NCBI RefSeq assembly: GCF_000767465.1
Contig: NZ_CP009291.1
Span: forward strand, 1,054,001-1,118,000
Origin: Novosphingobium pentaromativorans US6-1
GTDB taxonomy: Bacteria; Pseudomonadota; Alphaproteobacteria; Sphingomonadales; Sphingomonadaceae
Length of the DNA: 64,000 nucleotides
Reading direction: 5' to 3'
This document shows positions 9,869-19,170 of the stretch, in pieces. The notes under the pieces are model-generated. The model saw only the letters and a list, made by a program, of their open reading frames with translations, made no database searches and was not told the origin of the DNA. The number at the start of each line of letters is the position of its first letter. The first letter of the stretch is position 1. Position numbers and translations under genes: made by a program.

Positions 9869-10623
9869 TGGCTTACCGACGCAAGACGCGCGCGTGGAGC
9901 CTGGCTCTTTGCGCCAGCACCATATTCGCATTTTCAGGGAGCGGCGCCCAGGCCGCCGACCAGTTCAAACAGGCTGCAGACGGAGCGAGCATCGAATGCG
10001 CCGTGTCGGCCCGCGAGCTGACGCGCTTCGCGCTCGTCGACGACCAGTTTGCCAGCGTTTCGAAGATCTCGACCGGCACGCCCTACAACGATTTTGCGGT
10101 CACCAACGAACCGCTGCGCGGCGACATTTATGTGTCGGTGCCCGAGACCTATGCGGCGCGGTCGATCAGCTTCTTCGCCACGACCAAGAAAGGCTTCGTC
10201 TACAAGGTTTCCTGCCAGGTCGAGACTGTCCCGGCAGTGCAGGTCTTCATCACCAACCCGGCGATCGCGACCAACAAGGCATCTGGCTGGGAAAGCGAAA
10301 CGCCGCTGGAGACGAGCGCAGTGCGGCTCATCCAGGCTATGGCCAATGACCAGACGGTCGATGGCTTCGAAGTCAGGCAGTCCTCCGCCCTTCCGGCACG
10401 GGTCGGCGATCTCGAAATCCAGCTCATCGCCGATTACCGCGGCAGCGCGCTTGCCGGAAAGGTCATCCGCCTGGCGAACCGTGGCCGCAAACCGCTGACG
10501 CTAGCCGAAGCGGATCTCGCCTCGTCCCGAACCCTTGCGATCTCAATCGCCCAGCCAACTCTCCAATCGGGAGAGAGCACCGTCGCCTTCATCGTCGGCA
10601 CGAACGGGGAGATCGGTCAATGA
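9868..10623 (+). CDS. traK: Type IV secretion outer-membrane-complex protein TraK (VirB9-like)
   Basis: A 251-residue secreted protein with a Sec signal peptide (basic start, hydrophobic core, cleavage near AQA|ADQF) and the TraK/VirB9-like beta-rich body. With TraV and TraB it forms the core complex that spans the periplasm and outer membrane. The ORF is open far upstream in this frame, but the ATG at 9868 gives the signal peptide and overlaps the traE stop; a GGAGG lies just before it. The last four bases overlap the traB start. Confidence 0.9.
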   Translation: MAYRRKTRAWSLALCASTIFAFSGSGAQAADQFKQAADGASIECAVSARELTRFALVDDQFASVSKISTGTPYNDFAVTNEPLRGDIYVSVPETYAARSISFFATTKKGFVYKVSCQVETVPAVQVFITNPAIATNKASGWESETPLETSAVRLIQAMANDQTVDGFEVRQSSALPARVGDLEIQLIADYRGSALAGKVIRLANRGRKPLTLAEADLASSRTLAISIAQPTLQSGESTVAFIVGTNGEIGQ

Positions 10624-11954
10624 GCGACGCAGCCACCCCCTCGACCCCGGTTCAAGCCGATCCCGCATCGCCTTCGCCTGTGACCAGCCTCAACGCCAAG
10701 ACCGCGCGGCGGCAGAAGCTTCTGCTTGGCTCCTTGGGCGCGCTCGCGCTTGTCGGCGGCAGCTGGTTTATTTTGGGAGGCGACGACGGCGCGAAGAGAG
10801 ACGATCCCACCGCCGCCCAGACCATCGACACGGCCGGGCTCATCAATCGCGACCTTTCGCAGCGCGAATTCGTCGCAACCTACGGCAACCGTCTCGATGC
10901 CGTGACCCGCGAGCAGAAGGCCCTGAAGGACGCGAGCCTCCCGCGTGAGGAAATCGAAGCCCAGCTCGCCGCGCTCAAGGCTGAGAACCAAGCCATGCGG
11001 GTCGACGGCCAGGCCGCGATCGATGCGATCTCGGCTGAGAACGCGGATCTCAAGTCGCGCCTCGCCAGCCAGGCCGCCCCGGCAGCCGCAAGCCTGCCGC
11101 CACCGGCCTATGGCCCGCAGGCGGGTGGCTATGATGCGCGCGGTCGACCGCTTCAGCCTGCCCCTGCGGGTGCCGCGCTGGGCGCGGGCGAAACCGGCCT
11201 GCCCGGTCCCGGTGAGGTCAAACTCATGAGCTTTACCTCCGACAAGGCAGGAGCCAGCGGACTGAGGGCGGCTCGCCCGGAAGCGCCGCCGGTCGTGGTC
11301 GAGGACTCGCCGGACTATCTCCCGCCCAATTCCTATGCTCCTGCCAAGGTCATCGTCGGCGTCGATGCGTCGGCGGGGGTCGCGAGCCAGACCGATCCGC
11401 TTCCCGTGGTGCTGCGCATTACCGGTCCGGCGCGATCGGTCATGCAGAACGGCAAGGTTCTGACGACGCGGCTTCAGGGCTGCATCGTCAATGGCGCAGC
11501 ACGCGGCGATCTATCGTCCGAGAAGGTCTATGTGAAGCTGGCGCGGATGACCTGCGACCAGCCCGGTGGGCGCGTTGCGGTGAGCGAGGTCAAAGGCTTC
11601 ATCAGCTTTGCTGGAAAATCGGGCGTGCGTGGCCGTGTCGTCAGCCGCGAGGGCAGCCTTGTCAGCCAGGCTCTGCTTGCCGGGATTGTCGGCGGGTTCG
11701 GGCGCGGCTTTTCGGCGAACGCCAACAGCGTCTTCTCCGGCGTCACGACCAATGCCGATGGCAGCCGCTCGAAGCTCTCTGCCGGCGACATCCTCGGCGG
11801 TGGGCTCGGCCAGGGCGCTGCGGATGCCGCCGATACGGTCAGCAAATATCTGATCGAGCGCGCCGAACAATACCAACCCGTCGTCGAGATGCCGACCGGC
11901 ATCGATGTCGAGATCGTCTTCCTCGACGGCGTCTACGTGAGGAACTCCCAATGA
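10620..11954 (+). CDS. traB: Type IV secretion core protein TraB (VirB10-like)
   Basis: A 444-residue inner-membrane-anchored core-complex protein. It has a short cytoplasmic N-terminus, a transmembrane helix near residues 36-56, a predicted coiled coil around residues 85-140 with repeated ENxxL/EN patterns, a proline-rich linker, and the C-terminal VirB10/TrbI-type domain. It links the inner-membrane platform to the TraK-TraV ring and is thought to gate substrate export. It overlaps traK and dsbC by four bases on each side (ATGA junctions). Confidence 0.92.
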   Translation: MSDAATPSTPVQADPASPSPVTSLNAKTARRQKLLLGSLGALALVGGSWFILGGDDGAKRDDPTAAQTIDTAGLINRDLSQREFVATYGNRLDAVTREQKALKDASLPREEIEAQLAALKAENQAMRVDGQAAIDAISAENADLKSRLASQAAPAAASLPPPAYGPQAGGYDARGRPLQPAPAGAALGAGETGLPGPGEVKLMSFTSDKAGASGLRAARPEAPPVVVEDSPDYLPPNSYAPAKVIVGVDASAGVASQTDPLPVVLRITGPARSVMQNGKVLTTRLQGCIVNGAARGDLSSEKVYVKLARMTCDQPGGRVAVSEVKGFISFAGKSGVRGRVVSREGSLVSQALLAGIVGGFGRGFSANANSVFSGVTTNADGSRSKLSAGDILGGGLGQGAADAADTVSKYLIERAEQYQPVVEMPTGIDVEIVFLDGVYVRNSQ

Positions 11955-12841
11955 CCCCCGCCACAAACGATCCAACCCCGACCAAGCCGCAGCGCTGGCT
12001 GCGACCGGTGGCGACCGCTGCTGCCGTCGTCGCCCTGTCAGCCGCAACGGGTTGGGGCGTGGCCAGCCTCGCTTCCCCGGCCCAGGCTCCCGACACGGCA
12101 AAGGTGCGCGCCGCGCTCAAGCTGCGCCTCCCGAAGACGCCGATCGACGCCATCACCTGCGATGGCCTTGGCGGCCTGTGCGAAGTCGCCTCGAAATCGA
12201 CGCTGTTCTACGTCGATCGCGCGGCCAAATATCTGGTGATCGGGCGCATCTACGACATGGAGGCGCGGCAAGACCTGACGGCAGCCCGTCTCCTCGCACT
12301 CAACCCAGACTTGCTGGCTGCTGGTGCTGCACGGCGGAGCAATGCCAACGAAGAAAGCCAGCCCGCCCCGCGCGCCACCCCGCAGAAGGTATCGCTCGCT
12401 GGCCTGCCCGCGAACGGCGCGATCACCTGGGGACCAGCCAACGGCCCCAAGGTCGTCGTCTTCTCCGATTTCCACTGCGGCTACTGCAAGAAGCTCGAAG
12501 CCGAACTGAAGGCGATCGGCGCGCGCGTCGAGGAGCGGCCCATTTCGATCTTCGGGGCCGACAGCCGCCGCGATGCCGAACGGGTGCTGTGCTCGCCGCG
12601 CCCTGAGGTGTCCCTGCATATGGCCTATTCGGGTCTCGCCCTCGCCAATCCAAAGCCGTGTGACACGAGCGGGCTCGATGCCAACGAGGCCTTTGCCAAG
12701 GCCCATGGCTTCAACGGAACGCCGGTGATCGTACGCCCGTCCGACGGCGCGATCCTTGAAGGGTATCGCCCGGCTTCCGTGCTCCGCGAATTCCTCAAGC
12801 CCGCAAAAGCGGTCGCTCTCGCTCCGGCCAAGAAAGGATAA
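11951..12841 (+). CDS. dsbC: DsbC-like periplasmic thiol-disulfide isomerase
   Basis: A 296-residue protein with an N-terminal membrane or signal segment, a DsbC-type dimerization region, and a thioredoxin fold holding the active-site CGYC motif near residues 176-179 in the context SDFHCGYCKKLE. Such isomerases are carried inside many F-type clusters to fold the cysteine-rich mating-pair proteins (TraU, TraN, TraH, all present here). It is embedded in the operon by an ATGA overlap with traB, which supports this role. Confidence 0.9.
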   Translation: MTPATNDPTPTKPQRWLRPVATAAAVVALSAATGWGVASLASPAQAPDTAKVRAALKLRLPKTPIDAITCDGLGGLCEVASKSTLFYVDRAAKYLVIGRIYDMEARQDLTAARLLALNPDLLAAGAARRSNANEESQPAPRATPQKVSLAGLPANGAITWGPANGPKVVVFSDFHCGYCKKLEAELKAIGARVEERPISIFGADSRRDAERVLCSPRPEVSLHMAYSGLALANPKPCDTSGLDANEAFAKAHGFNGTPVIVRPSDGAILEGYRPASVLREFLKPAKAVALAPAKKG

Positions 12842-12846
12842 TCGTC

Positions 12847-13590
12847 ATGGGAATTTCCTACCGTATTCTCGCCTCTGCCTGCCTTGCCGTGCTGACCAGC
12901 GGCTGCGCCACCTTCGGCACCAATATCGAAGGCGATTTCACCTGCCGTGCTCCCAAGGGCGACTGCGCACCCAGCGAGGTGATCGATGCGCGCGCGACCA
13001 GGGATTTGTCCGCGACCGGACCGGTACAGGATAGCCTGCGTCCGCCTGTTTCCGTCGCGTCCGGCGATCAGGGCCGCACCTCCGAGCGGACGCTCAGGAT
13101 CGTCTTTCCGGCGCACATCGATGAAACTGGAACGCTGCACGACGATGCTGTCGCCTGGGCGGTGGTCGAAAATCCGCGCTGGGCCGCAGAACTGCGCCGC
13201 AAGGCAGGCGAGGATACCGCCGCGCCGCTGATGCGGCAGCTCAGGCGCCAACTGAAGGCCGCACAGGCCAAGAGCGATCTCCTGAAGGAAACCACTACCC
13301 TTCCCCCGGCCGAACAGCCTGACGCCGAGACGTTCGATCTCGGTCAGCCCTTTCAGCCTTCGTCCTCGCTTGAGGACATCCCCTCTGCCTCGCCGCTGGT
13401 CCTCCCCTCCACGGCGCGCGAGGCGGTTGCCGGTGCGAGCGCACCGGCGGTCGAGGGGTTCGACATGGCGCAGCCCCCGCATGATCGAACCCCTCGGCCC
13501 TCTGCCGACAAAGCCCCGCTGATCTTCCCGACCATCGAGGCAATCGAGGCCGCCAAGAACGCCGCCAAGGCACAGAAGGAGCCCAAGTGA
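12847..13590 (+). CDS. traV: Conjugative transfer lipoprotein TraV
   Basis: A 247-residue outer-membrane lipoprotein. The N-terminus ends in a lipobox LTSGC with the lipidated cysteine at residue 20, followed by the short Cys-containing segment (FTCRAPKGDC) usual for TraV. The C-terminal half is low-complexity and Pro/Ala-rich. TraV (VirB7-like) anchors the TraK-TraB core complex in the outer membrane. It begins five bases after the dsbC stop, and its own stop overlaps the traC start. Confidence 0.88.
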   Translation: MGISYRILASACLAVLTSGCATFGTNIEGDFTCRAPKGDCAPSEVIDARATRDLSATGPVQDSLRPPVSVASGDQGRTSERTLRIVFPAHIDETGTLHDDAVAWAVVENPRWAAELRRKAGEDTAAPLMRQLRRQLKAAQAKSDLLKETTTLPPAEQPDAETFDLGQPFQPSSSLEDIPSASPLVLPSTAREAVAGASAPAVEGFDMAQPPHDRTPRPSADKAPLIFPTIEAIEAAKNAAKAQKEPK

Positions 13591-16136
13591 TGGCCGAGAA
13601 ACTCAAGACTATAGTTGACAGGCTCCTTACCGGGCTTCTGGGCGATGCCGAGCACGCTGAACATGACCGGCCTGCCTTGATGCTCGATCTGCTGTCGGAC
13701 TGGCTCCCTTACCGGGTCTATGATCCGACGAGCCGGCTCTATTTCAACGCGCGCTCGAAAGGCTTCGTGCTTTCGGTTACCCCTCTGATCGGGGCGGACG
13801 AACGCACCGGCGAGATCCTCGGGTCCTTCTTCTCCGAGGGGCTTCCGGCAGGCGCTTGCCTCCAGGTCCTGCATCTCGCCTCTCCGCGCATCAGCCGGAT
13901 CGTCGCACCCTGGTTTGCGCCGCGCTATGTCCAGGGCGGCGTCTACGAGGCGATTGCCCGACACCGTGCGCGTCGGCTCTACGGCCTTGTCTGGGAATCG
14001 GGCTCGCAGGATGCGCCCTTCCACGCCCGGCACCATCAGGTCATCGTTTCAGTCGGCGTGCCTGCCGCCAAGGCGGTCAGCAATGAGGATCTCAAGCAGA
14101 CCCGCGACGGCCTTATTGCCATGCTGAAATCGCTCAATCTGGGCGTGGCCGAAGTCCAGCCCCAGCAACTGATCGCGATCATCGACGACCTGACTTCGCC
14201 GACCACCGCGCCGCAGGACGATGCCGTGCCCTATAATCCGAACGACGCGATCGCGGCCCAGGCGATCCGGCACGATATAGAGCTCGTCATCCACGAAGAC
14301 CGGATGCGGCTCGTCACCGAGCGGTTTCGTGCGACGGGCAAGATCGAAGACGGCGTTCCCGAGATCGGCACAGTCTACCCCGATGCCTTCGACGTGCGGC
14401 ATTTTTCCTCGCGCAACATGCCCCAGCGCTGGGCGCCGTGGGAATGCGCGCGGCTCATTGGCGACATGTTCACCGACAAGCTGCGCTTCCCCTGTCCGGC
14501 GGCGACGATGCTGTGCCTGGTCTATCCCGACCAGGAAGCCGCTTCGGCCAAGGCCGGCTTCAAATTCATGCGCACGACGAGCCTTGCCGGAACGCGCAGC
14601 GCGCGTTTCCTGCCCCGCATCGGCGAGCAGGCGGCCGAGTGGCAGCATGTGCAGTCCGAGCTGCAGGAAGGCCGCCGTTTGGTGCGGGTCTTCTATGGCC
14701 TGACGACCTACTCCCCGCTCGGCCGCGGGGACCGCGACGAACGCGCGATCAAGTCGATCTACAAGGCGGCGGGCTGGGATCTTGCCGATGAGCGCTATCT
14801 GCAGATCCAGGGGCTGCTGGCGGCCATGCCGATGACGCTGGCCGATGGGCTTGGCGCGGACATGGAGCGCCTCAAGCGCTTCAAGACCGTGCTCTCGACG
14901 ACAGCGGCCAATATTGCTCCCATGCAGGGCGAGTATCTCGGCAGCGTCCATCCGCACCTGCTGTTCGTGGGCCGGCGCGGCCAGCCCTTCTTCTGGTCGC
15001 CGTTCGAGAACGATGCGGGCAACCACAATGTCGCGATCTGCGGCAAGTCGGGATCGGGGAAGTCAGTGCTGCTCCAGGAAATGTGCGCGGCGCTGCGCGG
15101 CGCTGGCGCGCAGGTCGTGGTCATCGACGACGGGCGCAGCTTCGAGCATTCGGTGAAGCTGCAAGGCGGCCGGTTCGTCGAGTTCACGATGAAGGCGGGC
15201 TTCTGCCTCAATCCGTTCTCGATGATCGACGGCGAGCGCGCGGCCGAAGACGAGGATTACCGGCTCGACTGCTTCGGCATGGTCAAGGCCATTGTCGGCC
15301 AGATGGCGCGGCACAGCGCAAAGCTCAATGACACCGAGCGCGGCCTGATCGATCGGGCGGTCAACATGGTCTGGAGCGAACGGGGCGTCGATGCCTCTAT
15401 CACCGGCGTCGGCGAAGCACTGGCCGGTCTCGGCAATGAAGCCGCGAGCGATCTCGCCACCGCGCTTGCTCCATACATGACCGGCGGCACCTATGGCGCG
15501 TTCTTCGAAGGCCAGGCGAGCCTCGATCTCGACACCGATTTCACCGTCTTCGAGATGTCGGACCTTGCCACCCGCGAGGAACTGCGCAGCGTCGTTCTCT
15601 CAGCGATCATGTTCATGACCAGCCAGGCCATGACCCGCAGCCCGCGCTCGGTGAGGAAGCTGCTCTTGATCGATGAGGCGTGGTCGATGCTCAAGGGCGG
15701 CTCGATGGGCGAGTTCGTCGAAACCTATGCCCGCACCTGCCGCAAATATGGCGGGGCGCTGGCAACCGCGACGCAGTCACTCAACGACTATTACAAGTCT
15801 GATGGGGCGACCGCTGCGCTGGAAAACAGCGACTGGATGCTGATCCTCCAGCAGAAGCCCGAGACGATCGCCGATTTCAAGGCGTCGAAGCGCCTCGACA
15901 TGGACGACCGCACCGAGACCCTGATCCGCAGCCTGAAGCGTTCGGGCAGCGATTATTCGGAAGTCTTCATCAAGGGCCCGGAGACCGAAGCCATCGGTCG
16001 GCTCGTCCTCGACGACTATTCGGCGACGCTGTTTTCAAGCTCGCCCCAGACCTTTGCCGCGATCGATGCCGAAGTTGCGCGCGGCCATCAGCTTGCCGAC
16101 GCGATCGAACGGATCGCCTTTGCCAATCGCACCTGA
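13590..16136 (+). CDS. traC: Type IV secretion ATPase TraC (VirB4-like)
   Basis: An 848-residue cytoplasmic ATPase that powers pilus assembly. It has the TraC/VirB4 N-terminal region, a Walker A GKSGSGKS near residues 485-492, a Walker B LLLIDEAW near residue 691, and a downstream arginine-finger-like helicase region. I start it at the ATG at 13590, which overlaps the traV stop by one base and has AAGGAG at 13576-13581; a GTG three bases earlier is possible. The length is typical for the family. Confidence 0.95.
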   Translation: MAEKLKTIVDRLLTGLLGDAEHAEHDRPALMLDLLSDWLPYRVYDPTSRLYFNARSKGFVLSVTPLIGADERTGEILGSFFSEGLPAGACLQVLHLASPRISRIVAPWFAPRYVQGGVYEAIARHRARRLYGLVWESGSQDAPFHARHHQVIVSVGVPAAKAVSNEDLKQTRDGLIAMLKSLNLGVAEVQPQQLIAIIDDLTSPTTAPQDDAVPYNPNDAIAAQAIRHDIELVIHEDRMRLVTERFRATGKIEDGVPEIGTVYPDAFDVRHFSSRNMPQRWAPWECARLIGDMFTDKLRFPCPAATMLCLVYPDQEAASAKAGFKFMRTTSLAGTRSARFLPRIGEQAAEWQHVQSELQEGRRLVRVFYGLTTYSPLGRGDRDERAIKSIYKAAGWDLADERYLQIQGLLAAMPMTLADGLGADMERLKRFKTVLSTTAANIAPMQGEYLGSVHPHLLFVGRRGQPFFWSPFENDAGNHNVAICGKSGSGKSVLLQEMCAALRGAGAQVVVIDDGRSFEHSVKLQGGRFVEFTMKAGFCLNPFSMIDGERAAEDEDYRLDCFGMVKAIVGQMARHSAKLNDTERGLIDRAVNMVWSERGVDASITGVGEALAGLGNEAASDLATALAPYMTGGTYGAFFEGQASLDLDTDFTVFEMSDLATREELRSVVLSAIMFMTSQAMTRSPRSVRKLLLIDEAWSMLKGGSMGEFVETYARTCRKYGGALATATQSLNDYYKSDGATAALENSDWMLILQQKPETIADFKASKRLDMDDRTETLIRSLKRSGSDYSEVFIKGPETEAIGRLVLDDYSATLFSSSPQTFAAIDAEVARGHQLADAIERIAFANRT

Positions 16137-16168
16137 CTTCTCCCTCCATCCAAGGACATCCAAAACCG

Positions 16169-16564
16169 ATGCCACTCCATCTCGTCACGCCGATCGACCG
16201 GGCCCAGGATGCCCGTGCCGACAGCGACAGCCTCGATCTGCCGGTCAAGGGCTGGCGCTCCCATGCCGCCGACCTTTGCTACATCGTGCTTCGCGGCAGC
16301 ACCTTCCTCGCCTCGAGCTACCTCATGGCGCTCGGACTTCCGCTGTTCTTCTTCCTTCTGATTTCCGGCGGAGATGCCGGGGTCTTCTTCGCCCATCTCG
16401 CCAATATTTCGGACCGTTTTCTCGGCGCCGAGCAAGGCCGCCAGATCGGCTTCCTCGACGAGTTCAAGTTCGTCCTCATCGGTGTCGCAACGCTCGTCGT
16501 GGTCTGGCGCCTGCCGCGCTTCATCAACGATCTCGAGCGCGAGCTTTCGGGAGACAAGCTGTGA
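16169..16564 (+). CDS. Uncharacterized inner-membrane protein of the transfer operon
   Basis: A 131-residue protein with two hydrophobic segments (roughly residues 40-65 and 100-118) separated by a polar loop. I do not recognise a named family. It sits between traC and trbI, overlaps trbI by four bases (GTGA), and must be co-expressed with the transfer genes, so a structural or assembly role at the inner membrane is likely. In F this interval holds other small genes, so it may be a lineage-specific replacement. Confidence 0.75.
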   Translation: MPLHLVTPIDRAQDARADSDSLDLPVKGWRSHAADLCYIVLRGSTFLASSYLMALGLPLFFFLLISGGDAGVFFAHLANISDRFLGAEQGRQIGFLDEFKFVLIGVATLVVVWRLPRFINDLERELSGDKL

Positions 16565-16968
16565 AGAACATATTGGCAACACATTCCCTGCGCGGCCGCA
16601 TGGGTGCGGTGAACTGGACCGCCGTCGCGCTCGGTTTGAGCATGGTTGGCTCGGCGCTCTGGGGCGTCTGGGCCACCGACAAGCTGCTCGCGCTCGACAA
16701 GCGCGAAGTGGTGACCGTGCAGCTGAGCCGCATCATGGGCGACTTCATCGAAGCCGAAGCGCGCGCAGGCCGACCGCCCGAAGAAACCAAGATGCGCGTC
16801 CAGGCCTACCTCCAGGCGGTCGAAGCCTCGGTCGAACATCTGGGCCGCGAGGGCCGCACGGTCCTTGTCGCCGAAGCGGTGGTGGCCGGCAGCACGCCTG
16901 ATCTCACCGAAGCCGTGCGCGCCGATGTCGCGCGCCGCGTGGGAGCCATTCCCGATGCGCGCCGCTGA
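16561..16968 (+). CDS. trbI: F-type transfer protein TrbI
   Basis: A 135-residue bitopic inner-membrane protein with one N-terminal transmembrane helix (about residues 17-37) and a periplasmic part with the LDKREVVTVQLSRIMGDFI segment usual for TrbI. In F, TrbI affects pilus retraction. The GTG at 16561 overlaps the previous stop as GTGA; the ORF is open far upstream, but that extension lies within other genes. It overlaps the next gene by 14 bases. Confidence 0.85.
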   Translation: MKNILATHSLRGRMGAVNWTAVALGLSMVGSALWGVWATDKLLALDKREVVTVQLSRIMGDFIEAEARAGRPPEETKMRVQAYLQAVEASVEHLGREGRTVLVAEAVVAGSTPDLTEAVRADVARRVGAIPDARR

Positions 16969-17479
16969 TCTTGTCCTCCACTCGCCAACCGGGCGGCGCC
17001 TCGCGCTGTGGGCAGGGCTTGGCGCGGCAGCGCTTGCGCTCACCTCGCTCGCCGCTTTCTCGAAGGACCATGCCCTGATGATCAACGCCAGTCCGAGCCT
17101 GCCTTACTGGGCGATTTGGCTCGATCGCGGCGCGCTGCCGCAGCGCGGCGAGATCATCCTGTTCGATCCGCCCGCCTCGCCGCTGCTCGAAAGGCACTTC
17201 GGCAAGAAGCCCAAGCCGTTCGGCAAGAAGGTGAGCGGAATGCCCGGCGACATCGTGACCGAGAAGGAGCGCAGCTTCTTCGTCAATGGCCGCAAGGTTG
17301 CGGTAGCCAAGCGCGCAAGCCGTTTCGGCGAGCCGCTGGCGCTCGGTCCGACAGGCGTGGTGCCTCAAGGCTGCTATTTCGTCACCACCGCGCACAAGGA
17401 CGGCTTCGACAGCCGCTATGCGGCGATCGGGTGGATCTGCGCCAGGCGCATTCTCGGGGTCGGGAGGCCGATCCTGTGA
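16955..17479 (+). CDS. traF: Conjugative S26 signal peptidase (TraF/TrhF type)
   Basis: A 174-residue membrane-anchored serine protease. The catalytic pair is visible: Ser48 in NASPSLP and Lys91 in KKVSGMPGD, the TraF/LepB arrangement. There is an N-terminal transmembrane segment at about residues 15-35. In RP4 the homologous TraF matures the pilin; here it likely processes the long TraA leader. The ATG at 16955 overlaps trbI, and the last four bases overlap traW (GTGA). The shared name with the F TraF thioredoxin-like protein downstream is historical; the two are unrelated. Confidence 0.88.
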   Translation: MRAADLVLHSPTGRRLALWAGLGAAALALTSLAAFSKDHALMINASPSLPYWAIWLDRGALPQRGEIILFDPPASPLLERHFGKKPKPFGKKVSGMPGDIVTEKERSFFVNGRKVAVAKRASRFGEPLALGPTGVVPQGCYFVTTAHKDGFDSRYAAIGWICARRILGVGRPIL

Positions 17480-18120
17480 CACCGCTGCGCGCCGCCCCAT
17501 TCCTCGTAGCCGGTCTTCTGATGGCCGCGCCGGCAAGCGCCCGCGACTACGGCCAGCAAGGCACGGTCTGGTCCGTGATCGAGCCTGACCTGCTCGAGCA
17601 AATCCATGCGCGTCTCACCCATCTCGAGAAGACCGGCGAGACGGCCAAGCTGGGCGAGGAGCTGAAGCGGCGCACGATCGCGCGGGTCAACCGCCCTGAG
17701 CCGGTCGCGGGGATTGATTCGGCGGCGGCGGCGCGCAGCTGGCGTTTCGATCCGACGATCAGCGTCGAGCGCGACATTGCCGACGACAAGGGCCGGGTGA
17801 TCGTGGCGGCCGGAACACGAGTCAATCCGCTCGACACCGTACCGCTGCGTGTGCCGCTCGTCTTCCTCGACGGCGATGATCCTGAGCAGCTTGCCTGGGC
17901 AACCCGGCGCTATGCCAGCACCAGGGCCAAACTCATCCTCGTGCGCGGCGCGCCGCTCGAACTGATGAAGGCCCGCCAGCGCCGCTTCTATTTCGACCAG
18001 GGCGGCAACCTCGTGAAGCACTTCGGCATCCGCGCCGTGCCCGCAACCGTCGAGCAGCAGGGCCGCGTGCTCATCATCACCGAGCAGCCGGTTCGACCCA
18101 AGGAGCGTGCATCGTCATGA
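17476..18120 (+). CDS. traW: F-type transfer protein TraW
   Basis: A 214-residue periplasmic protein with a Sec signal peptide ending near ASA|RDYG and the TraW-family body, including the conserved YYFDQGG-like segment (here FYFDQGGNLVKHFGI) and the C-terminal VPATV region. TraW works with TraU and TrbC in pilus assembly and extension. The GTG at 17476 overlaps the signal peptidase stop, and the end overlaps the traU ATG by four bases. Confidence 0.9.
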   Translation: MTPLRAAPFLVAGLLMAAPASARDYGQQGTVWSVIEPDLLEQIHARLTHLEKTGETAKLGEELKRRTIARVNRPEPVAGIDSAAAARSWRFDPTISVERDIADDKGRVIVAAGTRVNPLDTVPLRVPLVFLDGDDPEQLAWATRRYASTRAKLILVRGAPLELMKARQRRFYFDQGGNLVKHFGIRAVPATVEQQGRVLIITEQPVRPKERASS

Positions 18121-19142
18121 GCAGAAAAAATCGTGTTCTCACATGGATATGCTGCGCGCTCCTTGCCTGCAGTCTCAGCCTTGCTGCGGCTTCGCCAGCG
18201 CAGGCATCTGCCGGTCCGGGCCGCTGCACGGGCAAGTTCGTCAATCCGATCACCGACATCTGCTGGTCGTGCCTGTTTCCGATTTCGGTTGGCGGCCTGA
18301 AGATCTGGCCGTCGAGCCGTCCCGATACGAGCAATCCGACGCTTCCCGTTTGCCTCTGCGGTTTGCGACCGGGCATCGCCATGGGCTTCTGGGAGCCGGT
18401 GCGGCTTGCCGACGTCAGCATGAAGCCCTGGTGCTTCGTCAATCTCGGCGGGATGAAACTCGATCCCGGCTTCGACATCGGGTTCAAGTCGATGGCGGGA
18501 CCTTCGGCCGTGGGCGGCGCGACGCAGTACAATTCGCAGTGGCATGTCCACTGGTATGCCTATCCGCTGATCTACTGGATGGAAATCGTTGCCGACTTCC
18601 TGTGCCTCGAGCAGGGCTCGGTCGACATTCTCTACATCACCGAGATCGATCCGCTCTGGCAGGACAGCGAACTTACCGCGATCATCAATCCCGAAGCGGT
18701 TCTCTTCGCCAATCCGCTCGCGCTTGCAGCCTGTGCGGCTGACTGCGTAGCTGCGACGGCAAAGCTCCCGACCGACGAACTCTTCTGGTGCGCGGGATGC
18801 CAGGGCAGCATGTATCCTCTGAATGGCAATGTCTCGGCGACGATCGGGCATGTCCAGGCATCGCGGCTCGCCCTCGCGCGCTTCTCCTACAAGCTCCACC
18901 GCGAACTCGTTGCCTGGGGCACGATGGGAAGCAAGGGGCTTTGCGGCAAGTATCTGATGCCGGTGATGAGGAAGCAGCAATACCGCTTCCAGGCCACCAA
19001 TCCCAATCCGCAGACCAAGGGCCGCTACGCCTGCGCGCCCATTGGCGCCTCCACCACCTTCATGTCGGCAGGTCAGGTCTATCCCGCCATCGGCGAGGAC
19101 ATGGGCTATCTGGTCTGGCGCAAACGGAACTGCTGCGCGTGA
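18117..19142 (+). CDS. traU: Mating-pair protein TraU
   Basis: A 341-residue secreted, cysteine-rich protein with a signal peptide ending near QASA|GPGR and the family hallmark ITDICWSCLFPI early in the mature protein. TraU is periplasmic, interacts with TraW and TrbC, and is needed for DNA transfer more than for pilus formation. Many paired cysteines fit a need for the DsbC in this operon. The gene is complete; a group II intron follows 28 bases after its stop. Confidence 0.93.
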   Translation: MSRKNRVLTWICCALLACSLSLAAASPAQASAGPGRCTGKFVNPITDICWSCLFPISVGGLKIWPSSRPDTSNPTLPVCLCGLRPGIAMGFWEPVRLADVSMKPWCFVNLGGMKLDPGFDIGFKSMAGPSAVGGATQYNSQWHVHWYAYPLIYWMEIVADFLCLEQGSVDILYITEIDPLWQDSELTAIINPEAVLFANPLALAACAADCVAATAKLPTDELFWCAGCQGSMYPLNGNVSATIGHVQASRLALARFSYKLHRELVAWGTMGSKGLCGKYLMPVMRKQQYRFQATNPNPQTKGRYACAPIGASTTFMSAGQVYPAIGEDMGYLVWRKRNCCA

Positions 19143-19170
19143 GCGCCGTGACGGCGCAGAAAGGAAATAT